Below are positions 21,672-34,512 of a stretch of 64,000 nucleotides of DNA, piece by piece. Made by a program: the position numbers and the translations under genes. This stretch comes from Liolophura sinensis. Lineage: Eukaryota; Mollusca; Polyplacophora; Chitonida; Chitonidae. Under the pieces are notes generated by a model. It searched no databases and had not been told where the DNA came from. It saw only the letters and a program-made list of their open reading frames with translations. The stretch lies in the NCBI RefSeq assembly GCF_032854445.1, contig NC_088300.1, positions 34,393,608 through 34,457,607 of the forward strand, in the 5' to 3' direction. How positions within the stretch are numbered: position 1 is the first letter of the stretch; every line of letters starts with the position of its first letter.

Positions 21672-22705
21672 AATGCTTAATTCCGTGAACCTACTTAGCA
21701 ATAAACTTTCAGATATGTGAAGACGAAACAATCGATGTGATGAAGTCCTTAAAAACGCCGTGCAAAACATCGTTCAAAAGATTGTTTTTTTTTCTTTTGA
21801 ATTTAAGGATCGTGTATGGCCGTGTAGGATACAAGATGATTGCCTGTAAATCTTTCGTTAACACCATGTAGTGACTCGTTTCATCCGAGCATTTAAAATG
21901 GAATTTTCGAGATACCCCCACCCCCACCCCCCTCTTGTAACTGCTTCCTAATTGTGCCTAAAAGGGTCTATAAATGTTCAGCCAAACTTCACCCAAATCT
22001 GGTAAAAATAAATGATTGTGGCTTGACGCCATGTCTCATGTGAAAAAGTTCATCAGTCACTCGCCGAAGACTGGTGGTTTTACTGCGGACACTCCACCGA
22101 AGTGATCTACACTCTGAGCTGGCTATTCCGATGAAAGTCTTGTCAAAGCCTGCTGCATTGTTAACTGCGGACACTCTGTCTTTCACCCAAGAGACACACG
22201 TGTATAAGCTATATACTCTGTCCAATCTGGCGTTAACCCGCAGTCAAATCATCAAAGATAGACGCAGAACTGAAAGATAAAAGGGGGATAACTCTATTGA
22301 GCATGTACAGTGGACATTCGCTTGGCAGTGAAGTTAGCAGTCCACTGAGGAAGCAGGTGACAAAATAGGTACCTAAACGTTCTGTACAGGAAAATATAAA
22401 ATAATAACAATCATTCAAAAAACAAAACAAAAACAAGCTTGAAGAGTATAACATGAACACAAGTAGCAAATGCAGGAGTCTGATGGGTGACGCATGAACC
22501 TGGATGTGGTGAAGGTGTTCTGAAAGTAATATTACACGTAACAGAGCCGAATAGGTTATAATTTGGATCTGGTGCATGAATGGTCCTTTAGTACGTTCTT
22601 GAACATATACAGGGTTATATCATATGCTGAATATAGAGTAATAGACCTGACAATCTGAATCTGCAAAACTGTGCGTTGAATGGGGTAACGGATCCCTACA
22701 TAAGA
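21672..22705. other. Intergenic DNA
   Basis: Holds a weak GAATGA-family block near 22007-22050 (AAATAAATGATTGTGGC, TTGACGCCATG) and an AAGGGGGATAACTC word near 22282, a motif common in mollusc repeats. No gene seen. Confidence 0.5.
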
Positions 22706-22716
22706 GGTTATTATGA

Positions 22717-22752
22717 TTTTTTTTTTGATTGGTGTTTTACGCCGTACTCAAG
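22717..22752 (-). repeat. 36-bp V-SINE 3' tip with target-site duplication
   Basis: A T run followed by GATTGGTGTTTTACGCCGTA and CTCAAG. Flanked by GGTTATTATGA at 22706-22716 and 22753-22763. An extreme 5' truncation of the same family. Confidence 0.85.
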
Positions 22753-22763
22753 GGTTATTATGA

Positions 22764-24029
22764 ACCAGATACATAAAGGTTAACAAGCCTGAATATAACT
22801 GGTGAGAGGCTCCAGAGTTATTGCTCCGCGCTGGCACCCTATAACTATTCGGTCACAGAAGACCCACAACAGTGTGCTGAAGAATGAGGTAATTGATTCC
22901 TGGACATATGGTTATGAAGTGCTGAATATAGGGTCACAGGTTCGACTGTATAGGGTAATGGTATTCTGAAGGCTGTATGTGAGTTGGATACATATGAATG
23001 TAGTTTAAATATGAGTTCCGACAATATATACATGAATATCATAAAAACATAAATATGATTAAAATTCTAGAACAACACATTTTTTGACCAGAAGACCAGA
23101 ATCTAGCGCAAATACATTTAAAGTAATGCATGAATTACATCTCCATTTAGAGGATAATTTGTGCATAAATTCGTCGGATTTTCATTATATGATGCAAAAA
23201 CTGGTCCTTAATGTACTCACTAAAAGAAACACTTTTAATTGTATAACTTTCTCGTTTTTAAAAAAAATCATAAAAATACTATGTTTAAAAATAATTTTTA
23301 CAATCTTCAAAGCTGCATCATTTGTATGTTTACTCCTCCTTTACCATAACATTCCATTCTCTGTACTTCATAGAAAATAATAGAAAAAACTAAATTTATC
23401 TTTCAGATTTTGCATCGAAAATCTGTCTGACGGTATATATGTAGGAGGGTATGCAAATTCTTGCTGGTAATATACCAGAGCAATTCCAACGTCCCAAAAT
23501 ATGGAGAAAACTATATAACCAAACTATTGAAATTTATATACTCTTTAAAGTTCTGTAATTACTTATACAAAGCCGATAAATTCTAAATCAAGTGGATATC
23601 TCTATATACAGAAATAAACTTCATTTTACTAGTGCCATCTTATGAAAATGTGTTCCTTCTATAATTTGTCATATTTTACGGGTTGAGGAGGTGTGCAAAT
23701 TTTGGTGTAAACAGGTCTCGAACTATAGCAACGCTGATTGTTTTAGAAAAATGTTTGTCATTTAATTTCTTTAATCATATCTTGTTTCGGTCTTGCCCAG
23801 ATTCCCAGACGCCTAATATATATAGATCAGACACCGACGTGTGTATACGACAGAATAACGGCTATATATGCAGATGGCCGAGCAACGTCCGAAACACTTT
23901 TTCTTCATTCAACTGTTCAGTCTATCGCCATGTGTTTCTCTACTCTTCCCAACATCTCTTTGGATTTCTTTCCAACGACTCATTTTTGCAGACATGACTT
24001 CTGTTTAGTTTCACAGACTTATTTACTCA
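22764..24029. other. Intergenic DNA
   Basis: AT-rich; no gene, RNA or named repeat recognised. Confidence 0.6.
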
Positions 24030-24500
24030 CATACGGCACTTTAGTGTCCAATCAATGTTAAGTTTATTGTTCATTAATTCCCGATTGATTTTAATGTCAC
24101 ACACTTTAAATTTTATTGTTTCCTCACGCTTGATTTTATAGTGACCCATCACGACTGATTTTATTGTCCCCTCTCAATTGCTATTAAACTGATTTAGGTC
24201 CCCAGACGAATAATTTTATAGATATACGTTCCATTAGGTTTGCTTTTAGTGTCCCCTCACGACTGATTGAAGTGTCCCCTCACGACTGAATTGAAGTGTC
24301 CCCTCATGACTGACTTCAGTGTCCCCTCACGACTGATTGAAATGTCCCCTCACGACTGATTTTAATGTCGCATTATACGACTAATTTTATTTTTCTCATC
24401 AACATTTATGTTATCGTAAATATACACCATTGATTTTATATTCTTTCAAGATTGATTTTAGTGTTCCATAACTATCGATGTTAATGGCATCGATCGATTT
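24030..24500 (+). repeat. Degenerate ~24-bp tandem array
   Basis: Repeats of TGTCCCCTCACGACTGATT with T/A-rich spacers. It is cleanest at 24240-24370 and decays on both sides into GATTTTAxTGTC words. Confidence 0.8.
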
Positions 24501-25860
24501 TTAGCCAGCGGTGTATAAAATGGTAGAGCTAGAACATCATGCAGATAAGTGAAGAAACCAAATTAACTTGACAAACCAAATAGGTTATTAATTCTCTGTA
24601 GGTTTACACATGCATGTATAGTGCATGTGCCAGTTTGCCACTCCGTGGATCCGTCAGTCCGTCAGTCTGTCAAGAATTAATTTACTTAGCTTTGACAAAA
24701 TTCTGGCTTTGTTTGTTTAACTGTTTTGAACTTAGATAGTTTCACGGACTTGTTTTCAAAACGCCCCATCCTATATTAAACTGAAGCTTTACACGTGCCC
24801 CCAACATGTAAGACAAATTGCGGTTCGCTTTTCGATTGAGCCGTTTCGTCCATTTTGGACAAAAGACCGTGTTTGTCCTGCGTTTAGACTTTGTTTTAAA
24901 TCGACAACTGGTACTATATACCTTCGATCAAGATACAGATGAAGGTCGAGTTTAGAGCTGTTTCGTCCATTTTCAACAAAAAGGCCGTTTTTGACACGTA
25001 TAGCTGTCGTGCATTCTGACGGCTCAAGCCGGTAGGAAACATTTATTGCTTCGGCAATATATATTTCCATGCAGAATGCTTGTTATATCGTACATGGTGT
25101 TTTGAGATATGACGATGTCAACCAAAGTCAGAATTAAGTTATTGCAACAAAAAAAAAACAAAAAAAACAAAAAAAAAAAAAAAAACAGATGGCAGACCTA
25201 TTAAGCGAGGAAAAACTTTAGGCCTACATCTTCAGTTTGAACGATAAATCTAACATTGTAGAAGTTGGGGGAGGGATGGAGGCTGTTTCATGCCTTAGTA
25301 CAAGACTATATACTTAGCCTATATAACTGCGGACCATATAGGCCTATAACCATCTTCCAAACTGAACAATGCATCTGTATATCGAGCTCATGTGAATATA
25401 TTATACTGTAGATATTCCCTATACATCTTAGGTGCATTTAAGTTCTATAAACATTCGATGTAGTTTTTGTTGTAATTATCGAATTCGTTTCGCTGTCACC
25501 AATCATACGTTTAAATATAGACCTATATCCAAAGCGTATTTTTTTAGGCGGAATGCACCGGTATTGATGTAAATGAAAGACCGTTTAAGGTACAAAATCA
25601 TGCGGCGTTGCAAGACATGTTTGTGCCTGTTTCACTTCATTTTTGGATAGATTTCACTGACAATCAAGAGGTTTTGTTTTTCATGTTTTTTTTTTTAAAT
25701 ATTATTTATTTATTTCCAGATCTCCCAATACATGTATGTGTATGCATGCAGATCCGCGACCTGAATAGTTTTCTTTGTTTCTGTTTGTTACAACGATAAA
25801 ACAATGTGCTTCAACCATCTACGGTACATAAAAATCATTCATTTAGTATGTATACAATAG
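24501..25860. other. Intergenic DNA upstream of Sbf
   Basis: Contains a short direct repeat of GTTTCGTCCATTTT (near 24842 and 24961) and A-rich runs at 25149-25186. No gene recognised. Confidence 0.5.
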
Positions 25861-25899
25861 CACATGTGCTTGTGTTCGTAAGAGGTAAAGTATGCCAGT

Positions 25900-26067
25900 C
25901 ATGCGAGCCACGTGCGCTTGGGGGATGACTTGAGGAGTGGATGATCTCCCCTGGAAGATGTTTCGCTTTTTATGCGCTTTTCCGTAGTCGAAGTTTCGGC
26001 GAAACAAAATGGCGACCATGTAATGACACTGGGTGAGGGAGGTTTACTTTAGCAGGAGTTTACTGAG
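25900..26067 (+). promoter_or_regulatory. Candidate Sbf promoter and 5' UTR
   Basis: This stretch and the next 270 bp are richer in CpG than their surroundings. It holds a CACGTG E-box (25909-25914) followed by CGC, and a YY1-like AAAATGGCGACC at 26006-26017, typical of start-site-proximal sequence in TATA-less animal genes. The exact start site cannot be set from sequence. A 5-codon upstream frame lies at 26009-26023. Confidence 0.5.
26009..26023 (+). CDS. Upstream micro-ORF in the Sbf leader
   Basis: ATG GCG ACC ATG TAA, 45 bp before the Sbf start. It would only matter if transcription starts upstream of it. The first ATG is also the core of the YY1-like motif, so it may lie at or before the start site. 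Confidence 0.25.
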   Translation: MATM

Positions 26068-26122
26068 ATGTCCCGCTTGGCAGATTACTTTGCCGTGGTA
26101 GGATATGACCATGAAAAAGACC
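26068..26122 (+). CDS. Sbf: Set-binding factor (MTMR5/MTMR13 family), exon 1
   Basis: ATG at 26068 begins MSRLADYFAVVGYDHEKD, which closely matches the conserved N-terminus of SBF1/SBF2 (MARLADYF...). The donor C/GTGAGT at 26122/26123 leaves phase 1. Joined to 55372 it gives DHEKDRSGTGKSVGKIIQ, as expected for the start of the uDENN module. SBF proteins are catalytically dead myotubularins with DENN, GRAM, pseudophosphatase and PH domains; they act as Rab exchange factors and partner active myotubularins on endosomal membranes. Only the N-terminus lies in this window. Confidence 0.92.
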
Positions 26123-26769
26123 GTGAGTAAAATTTGCCTTCTATTTTCGTTAGGTTTACTCCGATCGTTTTGAAAGCGGTTGATCTTTGCCGGCTGCACG
26201 TCGGCGATCATACAAACGGCTTCCTGATGCCGCCTGTTTGTGCTGACTGACAGAAGGCGCTCAGCCGGTTGCCGATTTCGTCGCAAACTGAATACCGGGT
26301 AATCTCGGGTTGCGCTGGCTACAACAACCGATACCACTATTCGTTACGATTTTAGAATATAGGTAAAATTTGTCCCAAATTTGGCAGGGCTAGAAGCACT
26401 TGGTTCACTTAACATAGATGATAGAATAAGAAAGTCATGATTGCCACAATTTTTAAACATCAAAGTCAACACAAAAGTTATAGATTTTCAAGACAGAATT
26501 TTCCTCACTTGATTTAAGTTTGTGTCTGGGGTGCAGTTCACCAAGTTGTCATTTTTTTTTTTTTTTTACCGTTTCAAGTGTGTGATAGTTTCCTGGTGAA
26601 AATTTCGTTTCTGTTTATTTGGCACACACTTAGGTAGGCCTAAACATTGTAATTTTGAGACATGTAAATTTTAAATGATGTAGGCCTACAAAATATCCAT
26701 CAGGAGGTTAGGATCAAATCCGGCTTCTGCTAGTGTGTGGGTTTATATGAAGAAGTGTGTCAAGTACCC

Positions 26770-26932
26770 AATCTGACCTTATGAGGGAAGGCCTATCAGC
26801 AACTTGCGGATGATCGTGGGTTTCCCCCTGGCTCTGCTCGGTTTCCTCCCACAATAATGCTGGCTGCCATGGTATTAGTGAAATATTTTTGAGTATGGCA
26901 TAAAACAATAGTCAAATTAATAAATAAATAAA
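26770..26932 (+). repeat. V-SINE with target-site duplication
   Basis: GCAACTTGCGGATGATCG, TGGGTTTCCCCCTGGCTC, TCGGTTTCCTCCCACAAT, AGTGAAATATTTTTGAGTA and an AAATAAAT tail. Flanked by TCAAGTACCC at 26760-26769 and 26933-26942. A B-box-like SINE head block lies before the left duplication (26711-26733). Confidence 0.85.
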
Positions 26933-26942
26933 TCAAGTACCC

Positions 26943-29900
26943 CATGATGTCCAGTTGTTTCCACTCCTTCCTACCCAGTTTCTACTCACAGTTTCCTCCA
27001 TCCATTGATGCCTTTATTGTAGACAGCATATATAAACCAAATATTCTTCAGTACAGTGTAAAACTTCCCAATTCAAATTAACACAGTAGGGAAGTAGGTG
27101 AGTGATGTGTATTTATCATATTTTGAGCACGTGAAAGCTAGATGCACTTGTTACGTACTAGTACATTTGATTTATAATTTACTGTTGTCTTTTAGGTAGG
27201 CACTAGTATGTATGCATGTAAAATTTTCCAGATCAGTGTCAGACAGCGGCATAACTAGTAGACTATTGTGTAGACTGATTGTTACTAGTGCCATTATTTT
27301 ATGTATAGGGTCGAGTTAACGTGATTAGACTTAATGTAAAAGGTTATTTGGGGCTTATAAAGGGAAAGGGATCATAACAATTTTTGCACAAGGGTCCTTA
27401 GTCGGACTGTATAACAGGTGACACATGTCAACACCACACTTAAGTTAGGTCAGAATAATCCCATGACAAAACTGCCCTCATTCCCCAATCAATACTGCCA
27501 CATGGTCAACAGTGGAACCAGTGGTCAGCTGTTCAACTTAAATAAGTTGTTTGTTTTGGGTAACCCTGGTTACCCACTGAAAAACTTTACAGTATTCACT
27601 ATTTTTTCTTCACTAAAATTCTGTGCAGAATTTGAGGCCCACACCAAGAACACATGTGCATGCATGTTATAGAGGGGTCCTGTAAAAAAATAGAAGTAAG
27701 CATAAAAAATAAAATAAAACCGGTAATTCTAAACTGACCTGTAGATCCAAACAAAACAAAGTTTGACCTTGTGATGTTTACATTTTTACCTTTACGTCAC
27801 ACCCTGGTTATGCACAACCTTTTTGTTTTCTCTCACTATATACATGTACATGATGAGCATTAAACCTTAGCCTACAGCGCACACTTCAAGTTTCACCCCC
27901 GTGCCATCAGCCTTCATGGCTTGTGAACTTTGTTCTTATTGATTTACATGTGAATAAATATCACAGTACTCAAAAAAGTTGCCCCTATGAAAGTCAATTC
28001 TTTGTTTATGCCACATGTATACAGATATTAAGGAATTGATGCCACCCAGTTGACATTTAGGTTGCACTTTGTGACCTCTCATTTGTCCCCGTAATCTGTC
28101 CCGTGATGTATTGTACAGTTTAGACATGTATAATGCAGGCAGAAATATTCCTCGGAGTTCACATGTCACGTTGACAAATATATTACCTAACATGAGCAAT
28201 GATTGTGTAGCCTGTATTCTATATCTTTATGTTCTCATTTGTGGCTGTGTACTACTGTAGTATGTGGATAATTGTTAACACCAGGGTTGAAGTGAAAGCT
28301 AGTATTTTATATTGCGTTGCAAATGATACTAGTCATTAAGGTCAAATGTGTATAAACATGTGTATAAACCAATCAGTCAATACCTTAATACATGCACCTG
28401 TCACATACAAATAAGGTGATCAGATCTGAGTAACTGTTGTGATCATGCATTGTGGTCAGCAAACAGTTTGGAATTTTGTCACTACTTTTGTGGTATCGTG
28501 AACAAAAGTATGTGGACTTTCTATTATAATTACACATGTGCATGTAGTATTTATAAGTTATGACGATAAGATTTAGGTGCAGTAAGTAAGGATCACTAGT
28601 CCCCCCCTCCCCCATGTGCACATGGTAATTTACAGTACCTGTACTTGTAATGTGTGTAACTGGATATCTGTAGCAGTGCTTTTGAGAGAGTTGTTCAGAA
28701 ATCTCAGTTCATGACCAGACTTTATTAATATTCATTAATTTTTGCTCGATTATCCATTACAGACGGTTAATTATGCACGGTTATTGAAATGAAATTAGAC
28801 GGGCTTGAGGACGCACATGTTAAAATGTAATGTAGAAAGTGTATTGTAATGCATACATGTACTTGTAGGCTTTATTGATAGGCAGAGACAATAACTTCAG
28901 GAATACATTAAAATTCCTGCATTTTTACTGTGATGTATGCCTGACCTCACCAGACATAATGTTTTTAAATAGTGATAAAGTCAGACTAGATATTAAATAT
29001 CTGCTATGTTTACTAAGTGTGTGGAATTTGTGTGCACATGTTGATGTTTTATTGTGGCGCCATAAATAACACAGAGACATACATATATCTCTGTCAACAT
29101 TGAACTACACATAGCAAGGATAGAGTTGTACGTTTCCTGGTGTAATATTTGTGATCGGAGATACAAGCATTTTGTCAGCTGATAATCATCATGTGCTAAG
29201 TATGTTTATGTTTTTTTGGAAGGATTTGTTGGGTTTTTTTTTTTTGGTTTTTGTTAAGAACAGATCCGTGTGTCAGGTATAACTTCTAAAAGTAACAATG
29301 TTTAAGGGAAAGCCGTCCAGTTTTGACGAGCTTTTAATAAAGTCCATGAATATAAATGTACTGGTAATAATTCCATCGTGCTCATGTGGGCTTGGGATTA
29401 TCACTGAATAGAATCGTGTAGTGATCTGTGATCGTAATTAATATTTTGAGGGAGAAAAAAAAGTCTACACAGTTGCACCAGCGATGACAGGTGAGATCAT
29501 GCTTGTCATATCAGATTTGATCAGCGTGTCTCTCTGACCAGTGTTCACCAAAAAAAGAGGAATTTTGCGCACATTTGTCCTGGCCGATAACAAACTAGGT
29601 GATTTAGGAATTAAATTTCACACAAAACAAGAGTGTGGAGATTGCTGTCAGTCTGAATACACGCAGATGTAATTGCACCTGGGATATTTATAGGATTGAA
29701 GATTTAGAACACTGGCCCGCATGTGCCTCACTGTCGATTTCCACACACGTGTGTGCAGAGAAGTATACTTCCACAACTAAACTGCACATGCCTAAGTACA
29801 TGGTACATAAACCAGAAATAAATAAAGCCCACACCATCACAACAGTGGGCTGTCTCATCTGCATTTCATTCTGCTCTTCTGTCTCCTTTAACCTCGTTCC

Positions 29901-30366
29901 AAGCAGATTATACTTGCTACTTTATATTGTTGAGTAGAATGAATGCAGTTAATCAGGATTTGCTTGAAGTGTGTATGTTCATGTACAAAACCCATTGACC
30001 AGTGTTTTGAAATAAGTGAATGTGTTCTGTATATTTTATGTAGGAAAGAAAAAATTTTTTTAGCTTTTCTGATTTTAACACTTCAGACTTTGAAATGAAA
30101 TACTTTACTGATTCTGATTGAATAGCAAATGCAAGACCACTCTCTTTTACATTTGTCGAAATAATGGATGCATTAACATACAGCGATGCTATCATTTGTA
30201 TTGTGTATATGTAAACAGGGTAATTTGCTTAGAATCCATGTACATATACTGTAAATCTTTAACTTTTATGCATACAGGGTGTCTATGCATACAGGGTTTC
30301 TATGTATATATATGTCTATATATATATGCAGGGTGTCTGCATTATGTAATTTTTTTCAACTAAATA
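26943..30366. other. Intron 1 segment without genes
   Basis: A diverged SINE-like block may lie at 26990-27080 (CAGTTTCCTCC, AAATATTCTTCAGTACAG). The rest is AT-rich sequence with scattered ACATGTAC words and no coding signal. Confidence 0.5.
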
Positions 30367-30650
30367 GAGGATATTGCACTGTGGAGATTGAATATCATAA
30401 ATATTTTTCTAGTGACAACCTGCTCAATGTTTCGCGTCTCATTTGTTATCATTTTCACCTTTCACAAGAAAAATATGTATGATATTCAACCTTCACTGTG
30501 CAATATTTTATTTATTATTTATATTTTGACAGTATCATCATTTTGTGTATTTGAACAAGTTCAGGCAATGTTTAAGCTGTAGGCCTTTAAAGAATTGTGT
30601 ATATAGCATGATGTCGTGTCTTGCGGCATGACATGAGAAGTGTTGATGTT
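30367..30650. repeat. Fold-back repeat, copy A
   Basis: Arms at 30367-30409 and 30468-30510 are inverted copies (GATATTGCACTGTGGAG versus the complement of CTTCACTGTGCAATAT; TATCATAAATATTTTTC versus GAAAAATATGTATGATA), separated by 58 bp. The right flank (ATTTTGTGTATTTGAAC, GTATATAGCATGATGTCG) is shared with copy B. Confidence 0.8.
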
Positions 30651-30799
30651 GACTGAACTTGTATTATGATGTCATTCTGCTAAGCTCGCACTGGAATAAA
30701 ACAAAATGTTCCTTTGTGACGTCATGGCATCGGAGTGGGTAATAACAAACATGGTATCTAACTCTAGCCAGTGATAGATTACTTTTATCAGTGAAGGAA

Positions 30800-31000
30800 A
30801 TAGAGGATATTACACAGTGAAGGTCGAATATGATAAGTATTTTTCGAGTGAGAGGCGGAAATGATAATCCACGAGACACGGTATTTATATTTTGCTCATG
30901 ATTTTGTGTATTTCAGCAGGGTTTTTAGCTCTAGACCTTCACAGATTTGTGGATATAGCTTGGCGTCGCACATGACATCTTGTATGACATCGTGATGTAA
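30800..31000. repeat. Fold-back repeat, copy B
   Basis: One arm (GATATTACACAGTGAAGG, GATAAGTATTTTTCGAG), then an inner segment inverted relative to copy A, then the shared right flank (GATTTTGTGTATTTCAGC, GGATATAGCTTGGCGTCG). The second arm is absent. Confidence 0.75.
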
Positions 31001-34000
31001 AATGTTAAAGATTATACTGGTACCTAGTTACACCAAAAAGTCGAAATAGGAGACCACTGGTAGAGCTACATGTATACGTTTATACTGAAAATTATATTGC
31101 TTGTCACTTCACATTATGCTAACCCTTAAATACATGTACATTTTCTTCAGTGTGGTATGATCAATACTAACTTTTCCTCTGACACCTGTTCCTAGTGAAA
31201 GTCTTGTTCTTAAAAGTGCTTTACTCTCTTTTAATTTACAAATTCATTTAACTTATTGGGAGCAGGGGGTCGGACTGCGTAGTTAATATGCACATCGGCG
31301 TACAACCCCGGCTGTCCGGTACTACAAGTGTGTGACACTGACTACCATAGGCCTTCATTAACTGCACACTGATTTGTTTACCTGAGTGACTCATGGCTCA
31401 ATATTGGCTTTGCTGGTCCACATCATGGTTGACATGTGTATCTTTGTTTTGCTTCAGTTGTACAGGTACTCAGCACAGCAGACAAGCCTGTAGGGTAGTA
31501 TGTATAGTAATTTGTACCTCAGCAAGATCTACAGGCTTGCAACTGTTTGATCAAGTAATACTATCAACTTCTAGTGCTTAAATTAAACACAAACAGTGTA
31601 TTTCTTTTGTATTTTTGAGCCTTTTTTTTTTGGACAGGAGTGCTGTATTTCACCTGAAGTTTAACTCCTTTTTTCTCCTCATCTTATATTAGAAAAACTT
31701 AATTGTTGGCATCAGTAGTATCATTAAAGTGCTTTTATGTGCCACTGAAAGTGCATTTCTACATACCAATCTTTAGGTGAAATCCAGTACATATTACAAG
31801 TGTATTTTAAACATGTCAATTGAACATCTACATATAATGCTCATCTTCATGAAAGTGGATTGCTTTATTAACTCTGGCATTAATTCACGCTGTGTCATCT
31901 TGCATGTATGTGGATGGCATGCGTATGAATTGTATTAAAATTTAAAAAAAGTGTTTCATTTGTAAGCCATATGTATGTCAACATTTGTCAGCTTTTTCAA
32001 TTTGCAAAAGTTTACCATTCATCCTTTATTGAAAATGCACAGTCGTTATGTACAAAAGTTGCTTAACATTCTTTCAAATCACAGGATGCAGTAGGACTGT
32101 TTTTGCCTTCAACAAGAAAAGATTTAATGGGTTGTAGGGAAAGTAGTATGAAAACACATTAAGGATTGTTTGAATCTGTATCAGAAGGGAATTATTTTGT
32201 GTGTTTTGTGGCTTTAAGTGAGTCTAGAACAAATAGTCCAATTTTGAATAAATATAGATATGTAGACATACATGTAGTTTGTAATGAATTTTCATTTAAA
32301 GACTTCACAAATTGTAGTCAAGTCATTGCATTTGTGAATAGGTTGTTATTTATTGACTTACTTGTGTGAATGTGCCGCGTTCAGTAACATGTACATGTGT
32401 ATTCGTGTGTAGTCAAGGTAAGCAAGATCTACTGGATATGCCAAGTTTATCATGTAAATATACAAATGTCAAAGATGTTAAGCACAGATACACATATACA
32501 TGCCCAGCTGTAGATCTATAGATTTGGGCTTATACCCCAGTGACATGGTGGGAAATTTTCTCTGCTTCTTGCATGCATGTCTTTCATGATCACATGTACA
32601 GTACATGCTACATTGTGCTAGAATATACATGTGTATATGTACAGGTATGTCCATTGTATATTATGCATGTACTAGCAGGTGTTGTGTTACTTTTGTGAAC
32701 TTCGGAAAGAAACCAAAGATCATAGATGCTCAAACTGTGCCCATATTTGAGGACAAGAAAGGCTTTTATTACTTTGGGTGCCTCATATATTTACTTACAA
32801 TATTGATTCCAGCACATTCAGTGTTTCCAACAGTATCTACTCTGTCATTATCTAAATTATACAGTACAGTAAACTAAATAGTAACATTTTCTATTCAGTA
32901 CTTTCCTTCTTTTGCAACAAAGATGTTAATTTGAACCCCAGTTTGAATTTAATAGGCTCATTCATGTTTGCAGTTACATTCCACCCCTTGGCAGTAGGAA
33001 GTATTTCCGTGGGTGTTTGGCAATTTCCAACTTGTCTTGCATCCTGATGTAATTTAGGACTCTTATCCAGTCTCTATCTAGCCTGGCTTACAGTCTATGA
33101 ATGGTAACTCCATCTTCATACCACCCCATGTACTGTATATTGGGGATTGGCTGGTCTAGACTTCACTGGCATGTACTTACTTACCCAGTCTATATGTAAC
33201 AGCATATGTGATTGCTGCCTAGATAGCAACCTCTGTGGGATAACAACTAGAAACTGCAGAAGCAGTTCTCGGTAGACATACAAATGGCGAAAACTGTAGG
33301 AGACATGGTGTGTATTTATGTCCAGGGCAGACCAAGTTTAACCCCAAAAAATGAATAATTTTATAAACAACATTTTAATATTTTAAAGTAACTTTTAAAA
33401 AGTTATAAGTAACTCTATAACATTTAGAAATAACATTTATCCAGGAGTGGTTGCGCACTTGTCCACATCTGGCTATGCATTCTCTTATTATTATGATGAT
33501 TGCAAATACGAACAAGTGTATCAAACTTAAACTAGTCATGTTCAATCTCCAAATGGTACAGCCCACAGTATGTCACTAGACCTGGACTCATTGTTACCAT
33601 GTCACTTTTTAAATCCTTTATTATCAAGGATCACGATTGTTTCATTTGAAATTCAAATTATCTTCATAGAATACATCACAGCATTTACATGTGGCAAGTA
33701 AAACCAGAGCAGTATCCACAAATGGTGGATCTTCATGTACACGTACACGTTTTTTGCAAATTTTGTTGAAGACAAAGTGCTGCATGGCTCTCATGCATGT
33801 ACATGTAGTTGACTTGGAATTCTCAAGGGGTTAGAACTACCAGCTGTGTTGAGATGTAGTGTGTTGGCTATAGCAGATGTCATGTGTTTGCTGTCAGCCT
33901 CTGCCCAACCAGACTTAATGAGTCCATCTCTACACAGTAATTAGTCCCTCTTTCCTCAGGCTCCCAAATGTATCATCAGTATTACATGGGTGGTTTAGGA

Positions 34001-34059
34001 AGCTTGGAGCATTTAATTGCAGGTTATAGCTTCAGCATGTAGTGCTTTCATGTAGATTG
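31001..34059. other. Intron 1 segment without genes
   Basis: AT-rich with many ACATGTA words. It includes the first copy of a dispersed repeat at 31725-31790. Confidence 0.5.
31725..31790 (+). repeat. Dispersed repeat, copy 1
   Basis: TTTTATGTGCCACTGAAAGT, GCATTTCTACATACCAA and TTAGGTGAAA match 54850-54915 in order. Unnamed family. Confidence 0.65.
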
Positions 34060-34330
34060 GGGTCCTCGCTGGCCCAATTGGCTAAAGCAGCTTTTTCGCG
34101 GAAGTCGATCAGCCTCTGACTGGTGAGGTCACAGGTTCAGTTCTAGTTCTCTTTAAAGCTGACTGCAGCTTTAATTTTGGATGTTTATAAGATACATGAC
34201 AAAGGGCAGCGTTTTACCCGGGGCACTTTGGTTTCCACCACCCTTATACATGTATGTATACCTGACTTCGGTTGTGTAAGGGAAAAGTTCCTTACAGTAT
34301 TATTCAGCACCAATCAAGTAACAAGTAAAA
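34060..34330 (+). repeat. Old tRNA-headed SINE-like copy
   Basis: Head GGCCCAATTGGCTAAAGCAG (A-box-like) and GTCACAGGTTCAGTTCTAG (B-box-like), then TTTCCACCACCCTTATA and a CACCAATCAAGTAACAAGTA end. Much diverged from the young V-SINEs. Confidence 0.55.
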
Positions 34331-34429
34331 AAAAGTAATTTCACACAGATTCTTAGCCATAAGAAAACTAAATGATGAGTAAGCAGATTAATGTAGATAT
34401 GAATTTAGATTTCGACTAAAATATCTCTA

Positions 34430-34512
34430 AGAACATTTTTTGCTGCTGGCTGCTATTGTATGTGTATTGAAATATTCTTGAGTACAGCATAAACCGATAA
34501 ATAAATAAATAG
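34430..34512 (+). repeat. V-SINE 3' fragment
   Basis: TGCTGCTGGCTGCTATTG, GAAATATTCTTGAGTACAGC and AAATAAATAAATAG. Confidence 0.75.

Noticed and set aside
25149-25186. Long A-rich run suggesting a processed pseudogene tail
   Set aside because: No coding-like sequence or target duplication is visible upstream.
26044-26337. 97-residue minus-strand frame over Sbf exon 1
   Set aside because: Antisense of the true start exon in CpG-rich DNA; no domain or splice support.
34060-34150. tRNA-like A-box and B-box
   Set aside because: No cloverleaf with matched acceptor stem can be drawn; it reads as the head of an old tRNA-derived SINE.
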